Shown: positions 33,885 to 45,570, counted from the stretch's first letter. The stretch is 64,000 nucleotides of DNA from Corbicula japonica (GCA_038501625.1 JAZAYU010000037.1:1674001-1738000), one strand, 5' to 3'. Notes: generated by a model from the letters alone, not told the origin. A program made the numbers and translations.

Positions 33885-35129
33885 CGAGGGATGATCCAAA
33901 ATTACGTACACTTTTGTTACTGCATCTTAATTTGAAACACGTTTGGAATAAATTATATACTAAATTCAATCAGAACACCAACGTAACAAACTGAGCTGAT
34001 ATATTAATATATATTTAATAGATTTCAGAAGCGCATCGCTTGTTTGAATAACCATGGTAACATGCATGCGGCGCACGTCATTGTCATTGTATTTAATAAA
34101 GCACATACCTGTGAATATTAACAAAACTACTAGCGGTAAAAGAGCTAAACTTCACAAAGTCAAAGCGGGGTATACGATTTATGTTATAGTAAAATTTTAG
34201 GTCATTCTGACATTGCGTTTTTAAAACAATGAATACATAAGCGAGCTATCATCAACTTAAAATCTTCAGAAATGTCGTCGTAAGAACGGCTGGAAATACG
34301 CGCTATTATAAATTTCTGTCACGATCTTAGAAAATCACCTCCAGAAAATCTAAAAAAGATTGAGAATACGCAAATGAAAACTTACGTAAGCCGAGCTCTA
34401 GTTTTTACATGGCATCAGTGGTTTTGTAACGGTCAGAAGAGTCATGAAATAGACCATGTGCAAGGGTAAAAGAAATAAATCGGCGTTACGGCAATGACGT
34501 CAAGCCGGGAGGCGATAGAAACGGACAGAAGTCTAACTATTGGGGCGCTTTTCGAGCTATTCTTTACTGGATCAGTAACAGTTCAACGGATATTTTCGAA
34601 CAAATTACATTTTTTAGAGCTATTCTAATATTTTATATTCAAAGCATCTTTTGTTTGATGTATGGTTCATTAAAAAATCATAAATTATTAAATAACAATA
34701 GATACGTTTCTTATTTTAATTACACCAGAGTAAACAGCTATGGACACTGTGTCTACAACACAAATACTTGTTCTATTATAACAGTTACAAATGGGTATTG
34801 CACCGGGTTCTTTTCATCGGTTGTACGAGCGAGAAGAGGACCTTTTTCTTGATCGCCTCTTAACCACTGGCGAGTCGAGACTTTGCTAACGCTGCCTCCG
34901 TGAATTAACGTCATTGACGTTGAGAGTTCTTTACTGGAGCGTTTACTGGATAGCGCTTCGTGTATGATTTTGATTGTTAATAGTTTGTTAACAAGATGTT
35001 GTATTTTGCTGATATTTTGTAAATATATGCTAGACATATTCCGATTAAAGATTGTATAATTTTATTTGTGGTATATTGAATAATATTAAAACTATAACAA
35101 AAGTCTACGTTATTTTGGAACATCCCTCG
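33885..35129 (+). mobile_element. Mariner-like element, decayed
   Basis: TIRs start CGAGGGATGATCCAAAAT and match over about 36 bp with a few mismatches, flanked by TA. The 1245-bp length is typical of mariners. An N-terminal transposase relic is at 34284-34469. It is older than the element at 18953 and belongs to a different lineage. Confidence 0.82.
34284..34469 (+). pseudogene. Mariner transposase N-terminal relic
   Basis: In frame: RAIINFCHDLRKSPPENL, then KTYVSRALVFTWHQWFCNG, matching the mariner pattern [RK]-x-x-I-x-F-C-x-x-L and V-x-x-W-[HK]-x-W-F-x-x-G. Stops at TAA 34467-34469; the remainder is not readable. Confidence 0.75.
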
Positions 35130-35761
35130 TATTTCAATCATACACTGGTAAAAGCAAATATCCTCTATATCTCATAAAGGTTAATTGAATAATTGATGTA
35201 CAGTAATTGTAAAAATGTTACTTTGAATGTCCTGTGTCATTTCAAATTAATTAATTTCCTCCAAAATTTCATTTGATTTTAATGTTATTCACAATTCAAG
35301 TACATTGTTGTTCTTAGCAATTGGAAATGTAAATGGATTCTAATGATCTTTTTAAATCTCAATAGATATTATTGGTACATTTTGACTGTCATTAAAAATG
35401 TTCATGTTCAACACAATGGAGCTTTACAGCGTTCTTAATTTTCAGTGTTTTATTTATTTTACAGCATCCATTATGTCATGTTTGTATAAAATATTGTATA
35501 TAAGTAAATACAAAATCATACTTCAGTGTATTTTATAGTTTCAAAACCCAACTTTACTTCAACTAAGGTTGAAATCAAAACCAGAAAATGTTCTCCAATG
35601 TAAATGGCCATAAATAATCTCATGGGACAAGGCATGAAACTGCTGCTAATTGTTGCAGAGTAGAGATTATTACAGTGAGATAACATGGCAGATAAATGTT
35701 AAATTAAATGCTATAAAGCAGCATGAATCTGACAACTGATTTATAGCCAAACTCGGCCTTA

Positions 35762-36623
35762 TGCCATGGTTTAAAAATGTTGACGCCGTGACTTCAAATA
35801 GCTGGTATGACGTCACCAAGACTAAAGTATGGTCAGTTTGTCTCGTGACTACTAACGTGTGCTTAATATTTATGAAACATATAGAGGATAAATGTTTGTT
35901 GCAGTGAAACTTTTTTTTTTCACTCGTGAACTCCAAATTGTTTTGTTGTCTGTCAAACGAATGTGAAAAACTAGACATGGAGGTAATAAGTTTTGAAAAA
36001 AAGGACGAGTTCGGCTAAACCATTGATAAACATTGTTTCCACAGTTTCAAAACAATGAATAATCCCATTTTATTTTATTAAGAAAAATCATACATAATTC
36101 ACCAAAAAAAGTTGTTTTTTTATTACCATATATATGTGCATCTTAAACAGAAATAAACTTTATCATATTAATCGGCTCATACTGTTTCTACCGGTTTATG
36201 CCAGATTGTTATGCAACAATATTATTAACAAGAAATTTGATCGTTGATGAGTACAGAATGAGATGGTTGCAGAGATGCTTTGTTTAGCATTGTTTCTAAT
36301 ATCTTTTTAAAACTCTTTAAACAATCGTTGTCTTTTTCGTCAGTGGCCTTATAAGTTTAAGATATATTTAAGTTTATTATGACACTGAATCAAAATAACG
36401 TTACATAAGCCACTGGCAACTTTCTCTATTAATCTAATAATAATTTCGTACACATTCAGTGTTAATTTGTGTGAGAAAACGGTTTTTAAGCATGTTATTA
36501 AAATCTGTTTAAAATATTGTAAGGAACTGGTAGTTAGGGGCAGAGCGTTATCCCTTCATTATTCAGTGTTTCATTAAAATAATTATTATCATTAATAAGA
36601 TTATTATCATTATGATGATGATG

Positions 36624-36664
<41 letters not shown>

Positions 36665-37034
36665 GTTTATTATTATGTATATTATTATGTTTATTATTAA
36701 TATGTTTATTATTATGATGATTATAAAAGCGATTCCCAATTTGGTTGGTCGAAATCGTATTTAAAGTATAGCTTCTATAAAGACTGACTAGATATTAGTC
36801 GTTTATACAATTTTCAATGTCATAGTGTGTCTTAAAATAATATTGTGTAAACAAATAGACAATCATATTCAAACAATAAAGACAGCATGGAGACTATTCA
36901 CGGGGGTACCATACAGAGTGAAGCATTAAATATTACGCTTCACTATTTGCAGACAATTATCGTTAACACTGTTGTTAAAAACAGAACGTGCACAGAACCA
37001 ATAAACTCTAATAATTAAAACAATTAAGGTAGAA
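35762..37034 (+). other. FReD gene 1 upstream region (unit A)
   Basis: Colinear with 53750-54991 upstream of the broken FReD copy, including a (TTA)n tract (about 36612-36666). The last 150 bp before the ATG are nearly identical between the two (GAACGTGCACAGAACCAATA), so the proximal promoter was duplicated with the gene. No clear TATA box chosen. Confidence 0.6.
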
Positions 37035-37358
37035 ATGGTGAAAATAACAGACAAGATTTGTACTTTGCTGTTTCTGGTGACATCTGTAGTTTGTGAAGAA
37101 TGGACTTTACGAGAAAAGTATACATATTTCGAAAGCTCTTATTTTTCTTCGGCGATAAACTCCAGCATTATAGATTCTGTGAGGACGGTCAGATCAAAGT
37201 TGCAATGCTTTGAAACATGCAGAACAGCGGACAGTCCGTCTCTTTACTTCGTAAGCAGCGACAATACATGCTACTGTAACACACAGGCAGACAATGCGGC
37301 TGTACTAACCAACACCAATACAGGTGTACGGTACGGATGGGCGGCCAATTCTGCAAAG
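37035..37358 (+). CDS. Fibrinogen-related protein 1, exon 1 (signal peptide and PAN-like domain)
   Basis: Encodes 108 residues. Residues 1-20 (MVKITDKICTLLFLVTSVVC) are a signal peptide; the mature protein starts EEWTLREKYTYFESS. A small cysteine module follows with C58-x3-C62-x16-C79-x-C81 (SKLQCFETC, then NTCYCN), resembling a PAN/Apple-type fold. There is an N-S-S sequon at residue 42. The exon ends AAG|GTACTT in phase 0. Joined to exon 2 the protein has 334 residues and is predicted secreted. Invertebrate FReDs with an added N-terminal module act as soluble recognition molecules (ficolin- and FREP-like), though the ligand here is unknown. Exon 1 is almost identical in the two other copies (54992, 57571). 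Confidence 0.88.
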
Positions 37359-37736
37359 GTACTTTAATGTGTCATTCTATTAAATTATATGCTGTAATCG
37401 TAATCTGTCTTTGACAAATTCCTACACATGTGGGTGGCGACTTGAACAGTATTTTTTTTTTCAAATTATTAATGCGATACACCTGCTAGCTTAATTAAAA
37501 TAGAGATAAAATGAGCAGAAGCATTAAGAGAAAATTATACATATAAAGTGTATGTTATTATTCAAATGTGCGCAACCCGCGGCTAGGAGACATGAGATAT
37601 ATTTTGTACTTAAATGGTAGCCCACTAACATGTTAAAATTGTAAAAATAAATAAAGTTTTCTATCATTCGTGTTCGGCTTTCAAAGAATCTATTCATCTA
37701 CATGTATATTAATCGAACAAACATTTCATTTTATAG
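37359..37736 (+). other. FReD gene 1 intron
   Basis: 378 bp, GTACTT donor, CATTTTATAG acceptor, phase 0. Contains a short R1 fragment (about 37560-37600, minus strand). Confidence 0.8.
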
Positions 37737-38417
37737 AAATACAGATGGCTGACAAACATACAGATTGAAGTGGCGCCAACAGCTCGAGACTGTCTAGTTT
37801 TGTACAAGTGGGGATTCTATGTTAACGGTGTCTATGAAATTCAGCCGACGGGAGGAAATAAAGTTCTCGCATGGTGTGACATGACGAATGGCGGCTGGAC
37901 TGTTTTCCAACGACGCCAAGATGGTTCCGAAGACTTTTACCGCACTTGGCCTGATTATGTAGCAGGTTTCGGGAACCAGACGGGTGAATATTGGCTGGGA
38001 CTGGAAATCCTTCATCTACTGACATTACAGCCGTCCAAGATGAGAATAGACATGGAGACGTTTGGGAATGTATCACCGACATCTGGCTTTGCCGAGTACT
38101 CGTCTTTTCAGATAGGCCCTGCGGCAACAAGCTACACAATGTTTGTCTCTGGTTATGTTGGCAACACAGGCGATAGCCTAACACAGCGGCACAACGGCAT
38201 GACTTTTAAAACTTATGAAACGGTGTCTCTTTGCTCTGTTCCTTTCCATGGAGCATGGTGGTACGGGGCAACGTCGAACGTCTGTCATCACAGCAATTTA
38301 AATGGACAGTATTTAGGCGGTGTTCATGGTACGTTTGCTAATGGTGTGAACTGGAATTTCCCATGGGGATATTATTATTCCCTTAAAACAACCGTCATGA
38401 AGGTCAACCGACTATAA
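37737..38417 (+). CDS. Fibrinogen-related protein 1, exon 2 (fibrinogen C-terminal domain)
   Basis: Begins KYRWLTNIQIEVAPTARDC and encodes the complete fibrinogen-like domain, about residues 125-334. Landmarks: RDC127, NGVYEIQP, W-C155-DMTNGGWTVFQRRQDG, GEYWLGLE, KMRIDMETF, the RHNGM-x-F motif, GAWWY, SNLNGQYLGG and the closing YYSLKTTVMKVNRL. Four cysteines fit two disulfides (127-155, 274-291). The calcium-loop acidic residues (D-x-D) expected before the third cysteine are absent (TYETVSLC), so calcium-dependent ligand binding may differ. Compared with copy 3, the first 110 or so residues of this exon are nearly identical and the rest is divergent. Stop TAA at 38415-38417. Confidence 0.92.
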   Translation, partial: KYRWLTNIQIEVAPTARDCLVLYKWGFYVNGVYEIQPTGGNKVLAWCDMTNGGWTVFQRRQDGSEDFYRTWPDYVAGFGNQTGEYWLGLEILHLLTLQPSKMRIDMETFGNVSPTSGFAEYSSFQIGPAATSYTMFVSGYVGNTGDSLTQRHNGMTFKTYETVSLCSVPFHGAWWYGATSNVCHHSNLNGQYLGGVHGTFANGVNWNFPWGYYYSLKTTVMKVNRL

Positions 38418-38553
38418 ATCCTGAAAACTTTTTTACATGTCAAGAATATAGAAATCCAGACTTTATTATCTTTAATGTTTTTGTTGAAGATCTTTTTTTA
38501 TATCTTTTTTGATTGAACTGGACTTTTTTTCAAGAAAAGCACTAAGAATGTCT

Positions 38554-38559
38554 AATAAA
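38554..38559 (+). terminator. Polyadenylation signal AATAAA for FReD gene 1
   Basis: AATAAA 137 bp after the stop codon. Confidence 0.55.
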
Positions 38560-38786
38560 CACATGTTTTGTACGTATTTAACCAACAACAACCAAAACAA
38601 GCAACCTTATGCATATTTCTTTTTATTAATTTTCTAATTGATAGTGTCATTTGGGCAAAAAAATGTGAATGTTTAGAAGTTTCCCATAAAATGTTAAGTA
38701 GGATGATCTAAAACGATGAAACATAGAACGATGAAATAATATACAGGGTTTTTTGTTTTGAGCAGTCATGCAACATAATTAAGTTG

Positions 38787-38857
38787 TGAACTAGAAAAAC
38801 CAATCGGGTTTTAATTATTTGCTCAAAACAACAGTCATTCAGGTTAAACGGCTATAA
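38787..38857 (+). pseudogene. Relic of a FReD 3' end, a
   Basis: GTGAACTAGAAAAACCAAT through CTCAAAACAACAGTCATTCA and ACGGCTATAA is a decayed copy of the last FReD codons (NWNFPWG ... SLKTTVMK). It lies 370 bp after gene 1 and matches the second relic at 47924-47993. Confidence 0.7.
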
Positions 38858-39595
38858 ATCGTATGTTTTGTCACGTTATAAAGCACAAAAAACTTACGCA
38901 TACTCTCAACCAAAGTTCTAATTGGTCATCAATTGTATATGTTTACAATGTATGCTAGTTTCGTTTCTTCCCTACGTCAAGAAAGGTTGTGGAAAGAACT
39001 GTTTTGTCTTGAAATCAAATATCTAATGTCTTTTTAATCTTTTTTTTTTATTATTGTTTTCTTAAATGAATCCTATACCATTTACTTACACTGTCAAAAT
39101 TAGAACAGTATTAAAATGAAAGGGAGGGAAATTTAAAATTGGATACTTTGAAGGGGATTTATTTAAACAAATGTGCTGTTGATTAATGTTTTTTACTTAT
39201 GAGGGGTCCTTTTAAAACAAAACAAGAAATTAATAACACGTTTCTGTTTGATTAACCTTTTTATGCAAGAAATGCATTTTAGCAAAATTAAGGATAACTC
39301 TCGCCATTCTCTTCCGAAGTCAATTATTACAAGATTAAAGCTTTAGTTGAAAACTGTTGTTGGCATGTAATAAATAAAGAATGAATTCAATGTGAATTGG
39401 GTGAGTGTAATAGTTTTTATTGTCTCATTTTCTCGTTTGTAGTGTCATTGATGCCGATTTAATAGTGCACCAAAATGGTTAAAAGTTTCCCTTCTGTTTA
39501 GAGTGTCATGAATTGAAAGATATAAAAAACGGAAAAATACAAATTTCGTTTGTATTTATCAGTCCATTAATACTTTTAAGTAGAGTAGGGATGCA
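38858..39595. other. Downstream part of duplication unit
   Basis: Positions 39410-39595 correspond to 48040-48077 plus 50202-50345 in the next unit, once the two insertions there are removed (shared TTATTGTCTCATTTTCTCG and AAATTTCGTTTGTATTT). Confidence 0.55.
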
Positions 39596-39599
39596 GATT

Positions 39600-39935
39600 T
39601 AATAATATGCAGAAAACCAAGCCTTTCCCACAGCTAAAATGTAGAGGGAAAGATTAAAATATTTTAGAAATGGCGACATCCAGCTATCGAGGATAAAAAA
39701 CAGATTTTAAAACTAAGCAGAAACCAAGCCTTTCCACACAGCTAGAATGTAGAGAGGAAAAAGATTAAACTATATCAGGAATGGCCCCATTCAGTTATTG
39801 AGGAGAAAAACAGATTGGAAAAATATGCAGACAACCAAGCCTTCCCACACAGCTAAAATGTAGAGAGGGAAAGATTAAAATATATCAGAAATGACCACAT
39901 CCAGCTAAAGAGGAAAAAGCAGATTTTAAAAATAT
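39600..39935. repeat. Tandem array, about 115-bp units (R2-head related)
   Basis: Three units with GCAGAAAACCAAGCC, CACAGCTAAAATGTAGAG, AAAGATTAAAATAT and ATGGCCACATCCAG-like words. The units resemble tandemly amplified R2 heads (AATGGCCACA and CCTCCCCAC words). Four more units are at 50345-50800. Confidence 0.7.
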
Positions 39936-39939
39936 GCAT

Positions 39940-40200
39940 CGCCCTGCAACTCCGACAACGCAACCAATTGAGCTTACCGGGACCCCCCCCCCCCCCCAAA
40001 AAAAAAAGGTTGATCGGATAGTCCTAATATGCGATACCATCACTCCATGACATCGGTAACGGGTTATTTTACTGATAACAATACTAACAATAATGTACGG
40101 GAAGACTTTTTACTGTCGCCAAACTAAACAAATAGCGGTACTGTGAATTTCAAATGATATTGCCTTTAACTGGGAGCGAACCCGCACCATCATGGCAAAG
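39940..40200 (-). mobile_element. tRNA-derived SINE (second family)
   Basis: Minus-strand copy of the SINE seen at 55996-56250: the tRNA-like head lies at 39945-39985 (GTTGCGTTGTCGGAGTTGCA). A poly-C/poly-A run interrupts it, followed by the body GATACCATCACTCCATGACA. Confidence 0.7.
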
Positions 40201-40289
40201 AATTTTGGAATCTTATGACTGTTTTACTGCTATTATAAAAAAATAGAACGCCTCTGCTAGAATTAAAATACTTAATGTACATTGAATTT

Positions 40290-41449
40290 AAAAGACGCCT
40301 ATATGCCACAACAATCCGCAAATGACCCTCTGAACGCCAAGACTTTTACATATACACATCTATCAGCATCATACTTCCTCGTTTTTTATTTTAGGATTTT
40401 TTATGTACACTAGTGCTATAGACAGAGACACAAATACAGTGAAAGTCTGCTGGCTCTCTCGATACACTGAGCTGAAGATATATTAAGTTAATGGGAGATA
40501 ATTCGATTCAAACAACTAACTTTCGAATTAAGTGATCCCCGAAATGATTCATGTTCGTGGAAGTTAAATACATATGGGTGAGATAAGTAACCAACGATCA
40601 AACCTTCAGACATAAAGGAACAGATCTAATCAACAGACACGGCGACATCGCCTCGCAAAGCCACCGAACACGAAAAATATGAAAATACTGCAGACTTGGT
40701 TTGATTGAGCCTGTTCATGGAAGTAATGGAAATGCATATTACTGCCCACGCCGCCTAGCCTCGTGTTGAGCGCTACTCAATATGATGAAAGATTAAACGG
40801 AAACTTTGAAAGTCACCGAACCGGACAGAAGTATATGTGACAAATGATTCAAACAAGAAAAGTAACTACTACCATATGTCAGCTCTACGTATGGAAATTT
40901 TGAGGCTAACAAAATGTAAATGTATCAAAGGACAAAGTATTGATACGCGATATTCTCCAGACTGCATTGCTTTCTTTCAGATATCGCTTGATTCATCAAT
41001 AAGTCTGCTCGAGATCAATTAAACCACCTTTAGCAAATATTCCAAAATATATACTTGAGAACTTTTTTTTAAATTTAATTTTCAATATCAACTGATAAAC
41101 TAGGCCTAGTTTCAACCTAAATTTAAACATATTGCTTCACAAAAAATTTTACGCTTGAAACACTCACATTTTATCCATGTATCGTGAGGAAGCAAATGTG
41201 AGTTAGGTTCTTCCTACATCCTGGTTTAAACTCCCAAAAGCAAAATTATTTCGTTACTTACATTTCGTTCTGATGGTAGTCCCTAGAGATTTTATATTTT
41301 ATTTATATGGTGTCTTTTTAAAAATAAAAATCATAGTATGAAAAACGTGTGCTCTTTTTTTATTTGTTAATGCCTCACCACGCAACACCATCAAGAACAG
41401 AATAGAAAAAGATATTTCTTTTCATTCGATAATAACTGGCACTGGTCTA
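40290..41449. repeat. FReD-cluster duplication unit B, left part
   Basis: Colinear with 51110-52480 and in part with 30870-33077. Contains an R1 core (40655-40800). Ends at the 9-bp ACTGGTCTA that the foldback element duplicated. Confidence 0.75.
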
Positions 41450-43270
41450 AGATGTGTGAAGTTAGCGGCCTTGCGGCGTGAAGTTAGCGGCCTGGCGGCG
41501 TGAAGTTAGCGGCCTGGCGGCCTAGCGGCCTGGTGGCGTGAAGTTAGCGGCCTGGCGGCCTAGCGGCCTGGCGGCGTGAAGTTAGCGGCCTAGCGGCGTG
41601 AAGATGGCTGAATTTATCGCAATTAACGTTGATCTTAAAAACTGATTGAAATCTATTTTTACAGATATAATGTAAATTGCACGGGTGTATAAGAAAGTTA
41701 TCGACATGATTTAGCTTTTATTTTTTAAATCAAAGTTCTAGCTTATCTGCAGAGACGACTCGGAATCTATATGTACATTCACTTCCATGTACTCTTTGTA
41801 AATTACATTTCAGTTGATGATAAAGAACTAAGTTTGATTGTTTAACTTTTCGAAGCCTGGCGGCCTAGCGGCCTAAACTTAATATTTATCATAATTTATG
41901 TTTATCTTTAAAACGGCTTGAAATCGATTTTTACAGCATGCAATGTACATTTCAGGGATGATTAAGTAAAATATCAACAAAAACTAGCTTTGAATTTTTT
42001 TAAGTTTTCGAAGCCTGGCGGCCTAGCGGCCTGGCGGCCTCGCGGCCTACACTTAATATTTATCATAATTTATGTTTATCTTTAATACGGCTTGAAATCG
42101 ATTTTTACAGCATGCAATGTACATTTCAGGGATGATTAAGTAAAATATCAACAAAAATTAGCTTTGATTTTTTTTAAGTTTTCGAAGCCTGGCGGCCTAG
42201 CGGCCAAGCGGCCAGGCGGCCTAAACTTTATATTTATCATAATTTATGTTTATGTTTGAAACGGCTTGAAATCGATTTTTACAGCATGCAATGTACATTT
42301 CAGGGATGATTAAGTAAAATATCAACAAAAACTAGCTTTGAATTTTTTTTTAAGTTTTCGAAGCCTGGCGGCCTAGCGGCCTGACGGCCTGGCGGCCTAG
42401 CGGCCTAAACTTAATATTTATCATAATTTATGTTTATCTGTAAAACGGCTTGAAATCGATTTTAACAGCATGCAATGTGCATTTCAGGGATGATTAAGTA
42501 AAATATTAACAAAAACTAGCTTTGAATTTTTTTTTAAGTTTTCGAAGCCTGGCGGCCTAGCGGCCTGGCGTCCTAGCGGCCTAGCGTCCTAGCGGCCTGG
42601 CGGCCTGGCGGCCTAGCGGCATAGCGGCCTAAACTTAATATTTATCATAATTTATGTTTATCTTTAAACCGGCTTGAAATCGATTTTTACAGCATGAAAT
42701 GTACATTTCAGGGATGATTAAGTAAAATATCAACAAAAACTAGCTTTGATTTTTTTTAAGTTTTCGAAGCCTTGCGGCCTAGCGGCCTAAACTTAATATT
42801 TATCATAATTTATGTTTATCTTTAAAACGGCTTGAAATCGATTTTTACAGCATGCAATGTACATTTCAGGGATGATTAAGTAAAATATCAACAAAAACTA
42901 GCTTTGATTTTTTTTAAGTTTTCGAAGCCTGGCGGCCTAGCGGCCTGGCGGCCTAAACTTAATATTTATCATAATTTATGTTTATCTTTGAAACGGCTTG
43001 AAATCGATTTTTACAGCATGCAATGTACATTTCAGGGATGATTAAGTAAAATATCAACAAAAACTAGCTTTGATTTCTTTTTTACGTTTTCGAAGCCTGG
43101 CTGCCTAGCGGCCTGACGGACTAGCGGCCTAGCGGTATTATCTTTATGTTTATCTTAAAACGTCTTGAAATCGATTTTTCAGCATGCAATGCACATTTCA
43201 GGGGTTAATAAGCAAAATATCAACAAGAACTAGCTTTGCTTTTTTTAATTTTCGAAGCCTGGCGGCCTTC
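41450..43270 (+). repeat. Foldback element, left arm
   Basis: GGCCTGGCGGCGTGAAGTTA repeats at the tip (41456-41605), a unique stretch of about 240 bp, then eight tandem units marked by CAGCATGCAATGTACATTTC (about 41934, 42110, 42285, 42466, 42690, 42848, 43013, 43180). Confidence 0.9.
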
Positions 43271-43309
43271 TTGATTCTTTGAAATTCGATTTTATGCATG
43301 TTTTGAATG

Positions 43310-45090
43310 TCCAGCAGTGCATTCTGCGTAATGTTTGACGATAGAACAAATCCATATTCTGCATATAACCGCAATTACGGAGGCTCGGATCTGTACAGTC
43401 TTCTAAGCTTGTCAAACAATCTATACATGGAATCAGAATTTAAACCCTCGCAAACATATATGTTTACATTTAAGATATGTCCCTTTTTTAATGAAATAAA
43501 TATCCGAAACCGAGACCAGCCTCGGATTGGTGCCTTACGTCTTTCGCTTTAACCTTGATTTCTTTGTTGCGGCCTCTTCTGGTATGTAGAATAATTTTCT
43601 GATCTCTTTTGTTGCGAGTAAAATGGTATATAAAACATGAAAACTGTTCATCAACTGGCGGAGATTTAGGACGACGTAAAGTTAACTTATACAAAGAATG
43701 CCATATTCTGCATATACCCGGAATTACGGAGGCTCGGATCTGTACAGTCTTCAAAGCTGGCCAAACAATCTATACATGGTTGGAACCGGAATTTTAACCT
43801 TCAAAAATATGTATGTTTGCCTTTACGATATGTCCAAATTTTAAAGACAAAAGATACCAGTAACCGAGACCAACCTCGGATTAAAGCCCTCCTTCTTTCG
43901 CTTTAACCTGGATTGCTTTGGTGCGATCTCTTCCGGCATGCTGAATAATTTTAAGATCTCGTTCTGGCGATTAAAATGGTTTATAAAACATAAAAACTGT
44001 TCATAAAACGGTGGAGATTTAGGACGACGTAACGTTTAACAATAGAACAAATCCATATTCTGCACATAATCGCAATTACGGAGGCACGGATTTGTACTGT
44101 CTTCTAAGCTGTACAAACAATCTATATATGGATGGAACCAGAATTTAAACCCTCACAAACATGTATGTTTACCATTACGGTATGTCACACTTTCCATGAA
44201 ATAAATATCAGAAACCGAGACCAGCCTCGGATTCGAGCCCTACTTCTTTCGCTTTAACCTGGTTTGAATTAGTGCGGTCTCTTCAGTCCTGTAGAATAAT
44301 TTTCAGATTTCTTTATTGCGAGTAAAATGGTATATAAAACATGACAACTGTTCATGAAATGGCGGAAATTTAGGACGACGTAATGTTTACCCAGAGAAAA
44401 AAATGCCATTTTCTGCATATAATCGCAATTACGGAGGCTCGGATCTGGACAGTCTTCTAAACTAGCCAAACAATCCATACATGGTTGGAACCGGAATTTA
44501 AACCTTCGAAAATATGTATGTTTATCTTTACGATATGTCCCTATTTTAAAGAAAAAAATATATCAGAAACCGAGACCAACCTCGGATTAAAACCTTCCTT
44601 CTTTCGCTTTAACCTGGATTGCTTTGGTGCGATCTCTTTCGGCATGCTGAATAATTTTAAGATCTCGTTCTTGCGATTAAAATGGTATATAAAGCATAAA
44701 AACTGTCCATAAAATGGTGGAGATTTAGGACGACGTAACGTTTAACAATAAGACAAATCCATATTCTGCATATAATCGCAATTACGGAGGTTCGGATCTG
44801 TACAGTCTTCTTATCTGGCCAAACAATTCATACCTGGTTGAAACCAGAATTTCAACCCTCGCAAATATATATGCCTACCATAGTGATCTGTACCTATTTG
44901 AAATAAAAGAAAAATCAGAAATCGAGACCAGACTCGGTTTCAAGCCCCACGTATTTTTTTCTATTTATTTGCATCGCTTTAGTTGAATTTCCTCAGGCCT
45001 GCAGAACAATATTAAGATCTCGTTATTGCGAGTGGAACGGTAAAACATGATAACTGATAATTAAATGGCGGAAATATAGAACGAATACCC
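43310..45090. repeat. Foldback element, central 352-bp tandem units
   Basis: Five units with ATAATCGCAATTACGGAGG at about 43365, 43716, 44066, 44420 and 44772, spaced 350-354 bp. Each also has GAGACCAGCCTCGGATT-like and TCGCTTTAACCTGG words. The frames of 62-88 codons in these units are not conserved from unit to unit, so coding is unlikely. Confidence 0.85.
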
Positions 45091-45209
45091 AACTCACTGT
45101 TGGCAGTGGATTCGATCTCATTAGGGTATTCGCTGTCAGTGTAGAGCGAATACCCAAATCACCACTGGCAGTGGATTCGATCTCATTGGGATAACAACCA
45201 GAACTAGCT

Positions 45210-45570
45210 TTGATGTTTTTAACTTTTCGAAGCCTGGCGGCCAAGCGGCCTCCCGGCCTAGCGGCCTAAACTTAATATTTATCATAATTTATGTTCATCT
45301 AAAAACGTCTTGTTATTGACTTTTTCAGCATGTAATGTACTTTTCGGGGTGAATAAGCAAAATATCAGCAAGAACTAGCTTTGATTTTTTTTAAGTTTTC
45401 GAAGCCTGGCGGCCCAGCGGCCTATACTTAATATTCATCATTATTTATGTTTATCTTAAAAACGACTTGAATTGGATTTTTACAGCATGCAATGTACATT
45501 TCAGTGGTGGATAAGCAAAAGATAAACAAGAACTAGCCTTGATTTTTTTCGTTTACACTCGGTACAGATT
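45210..45570 (+). repeat. Foldback element, two plus-oriented arm units next to the right arm
   Basis: TTTTCGAAGCCTGGCGGCC and CAGCATGTAATGTAC / CAGCATGCAATGTAC units in left-arm orientation, directly before the inverted array. The switch of orientation occurs at about 45600. Confidence 0.8.

Larger units (their letters stand above)
33080..35759. mobile_element. 2.68-kb insertion at TA in unit A
   Basis: Units B and C are continuous across the site (AAGGTTATGCC), which gives the empty-site structure. The insert starts AGGCCGAG and ends CTCGGCCT with TA on both sides. Only about 8-10 bp of terminal inversion is seen. Apart from a nested mariner-like element, its content is AT-rich and non-coding. 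Confidence 0.7.

Noticed and set aside
34753..35037. 94-codon minus-strand frame in the decayed mariner-like element
   Set aside because: No transposase motif could be aligned and its orientation is opposite to the recognisable N-terminal relic.
37794..38184. Antisense frames inside the FReD exon (also 58491-58827)
   Set aside because: Shadows of the conserved plus-strand fibrinogen-domain codons.
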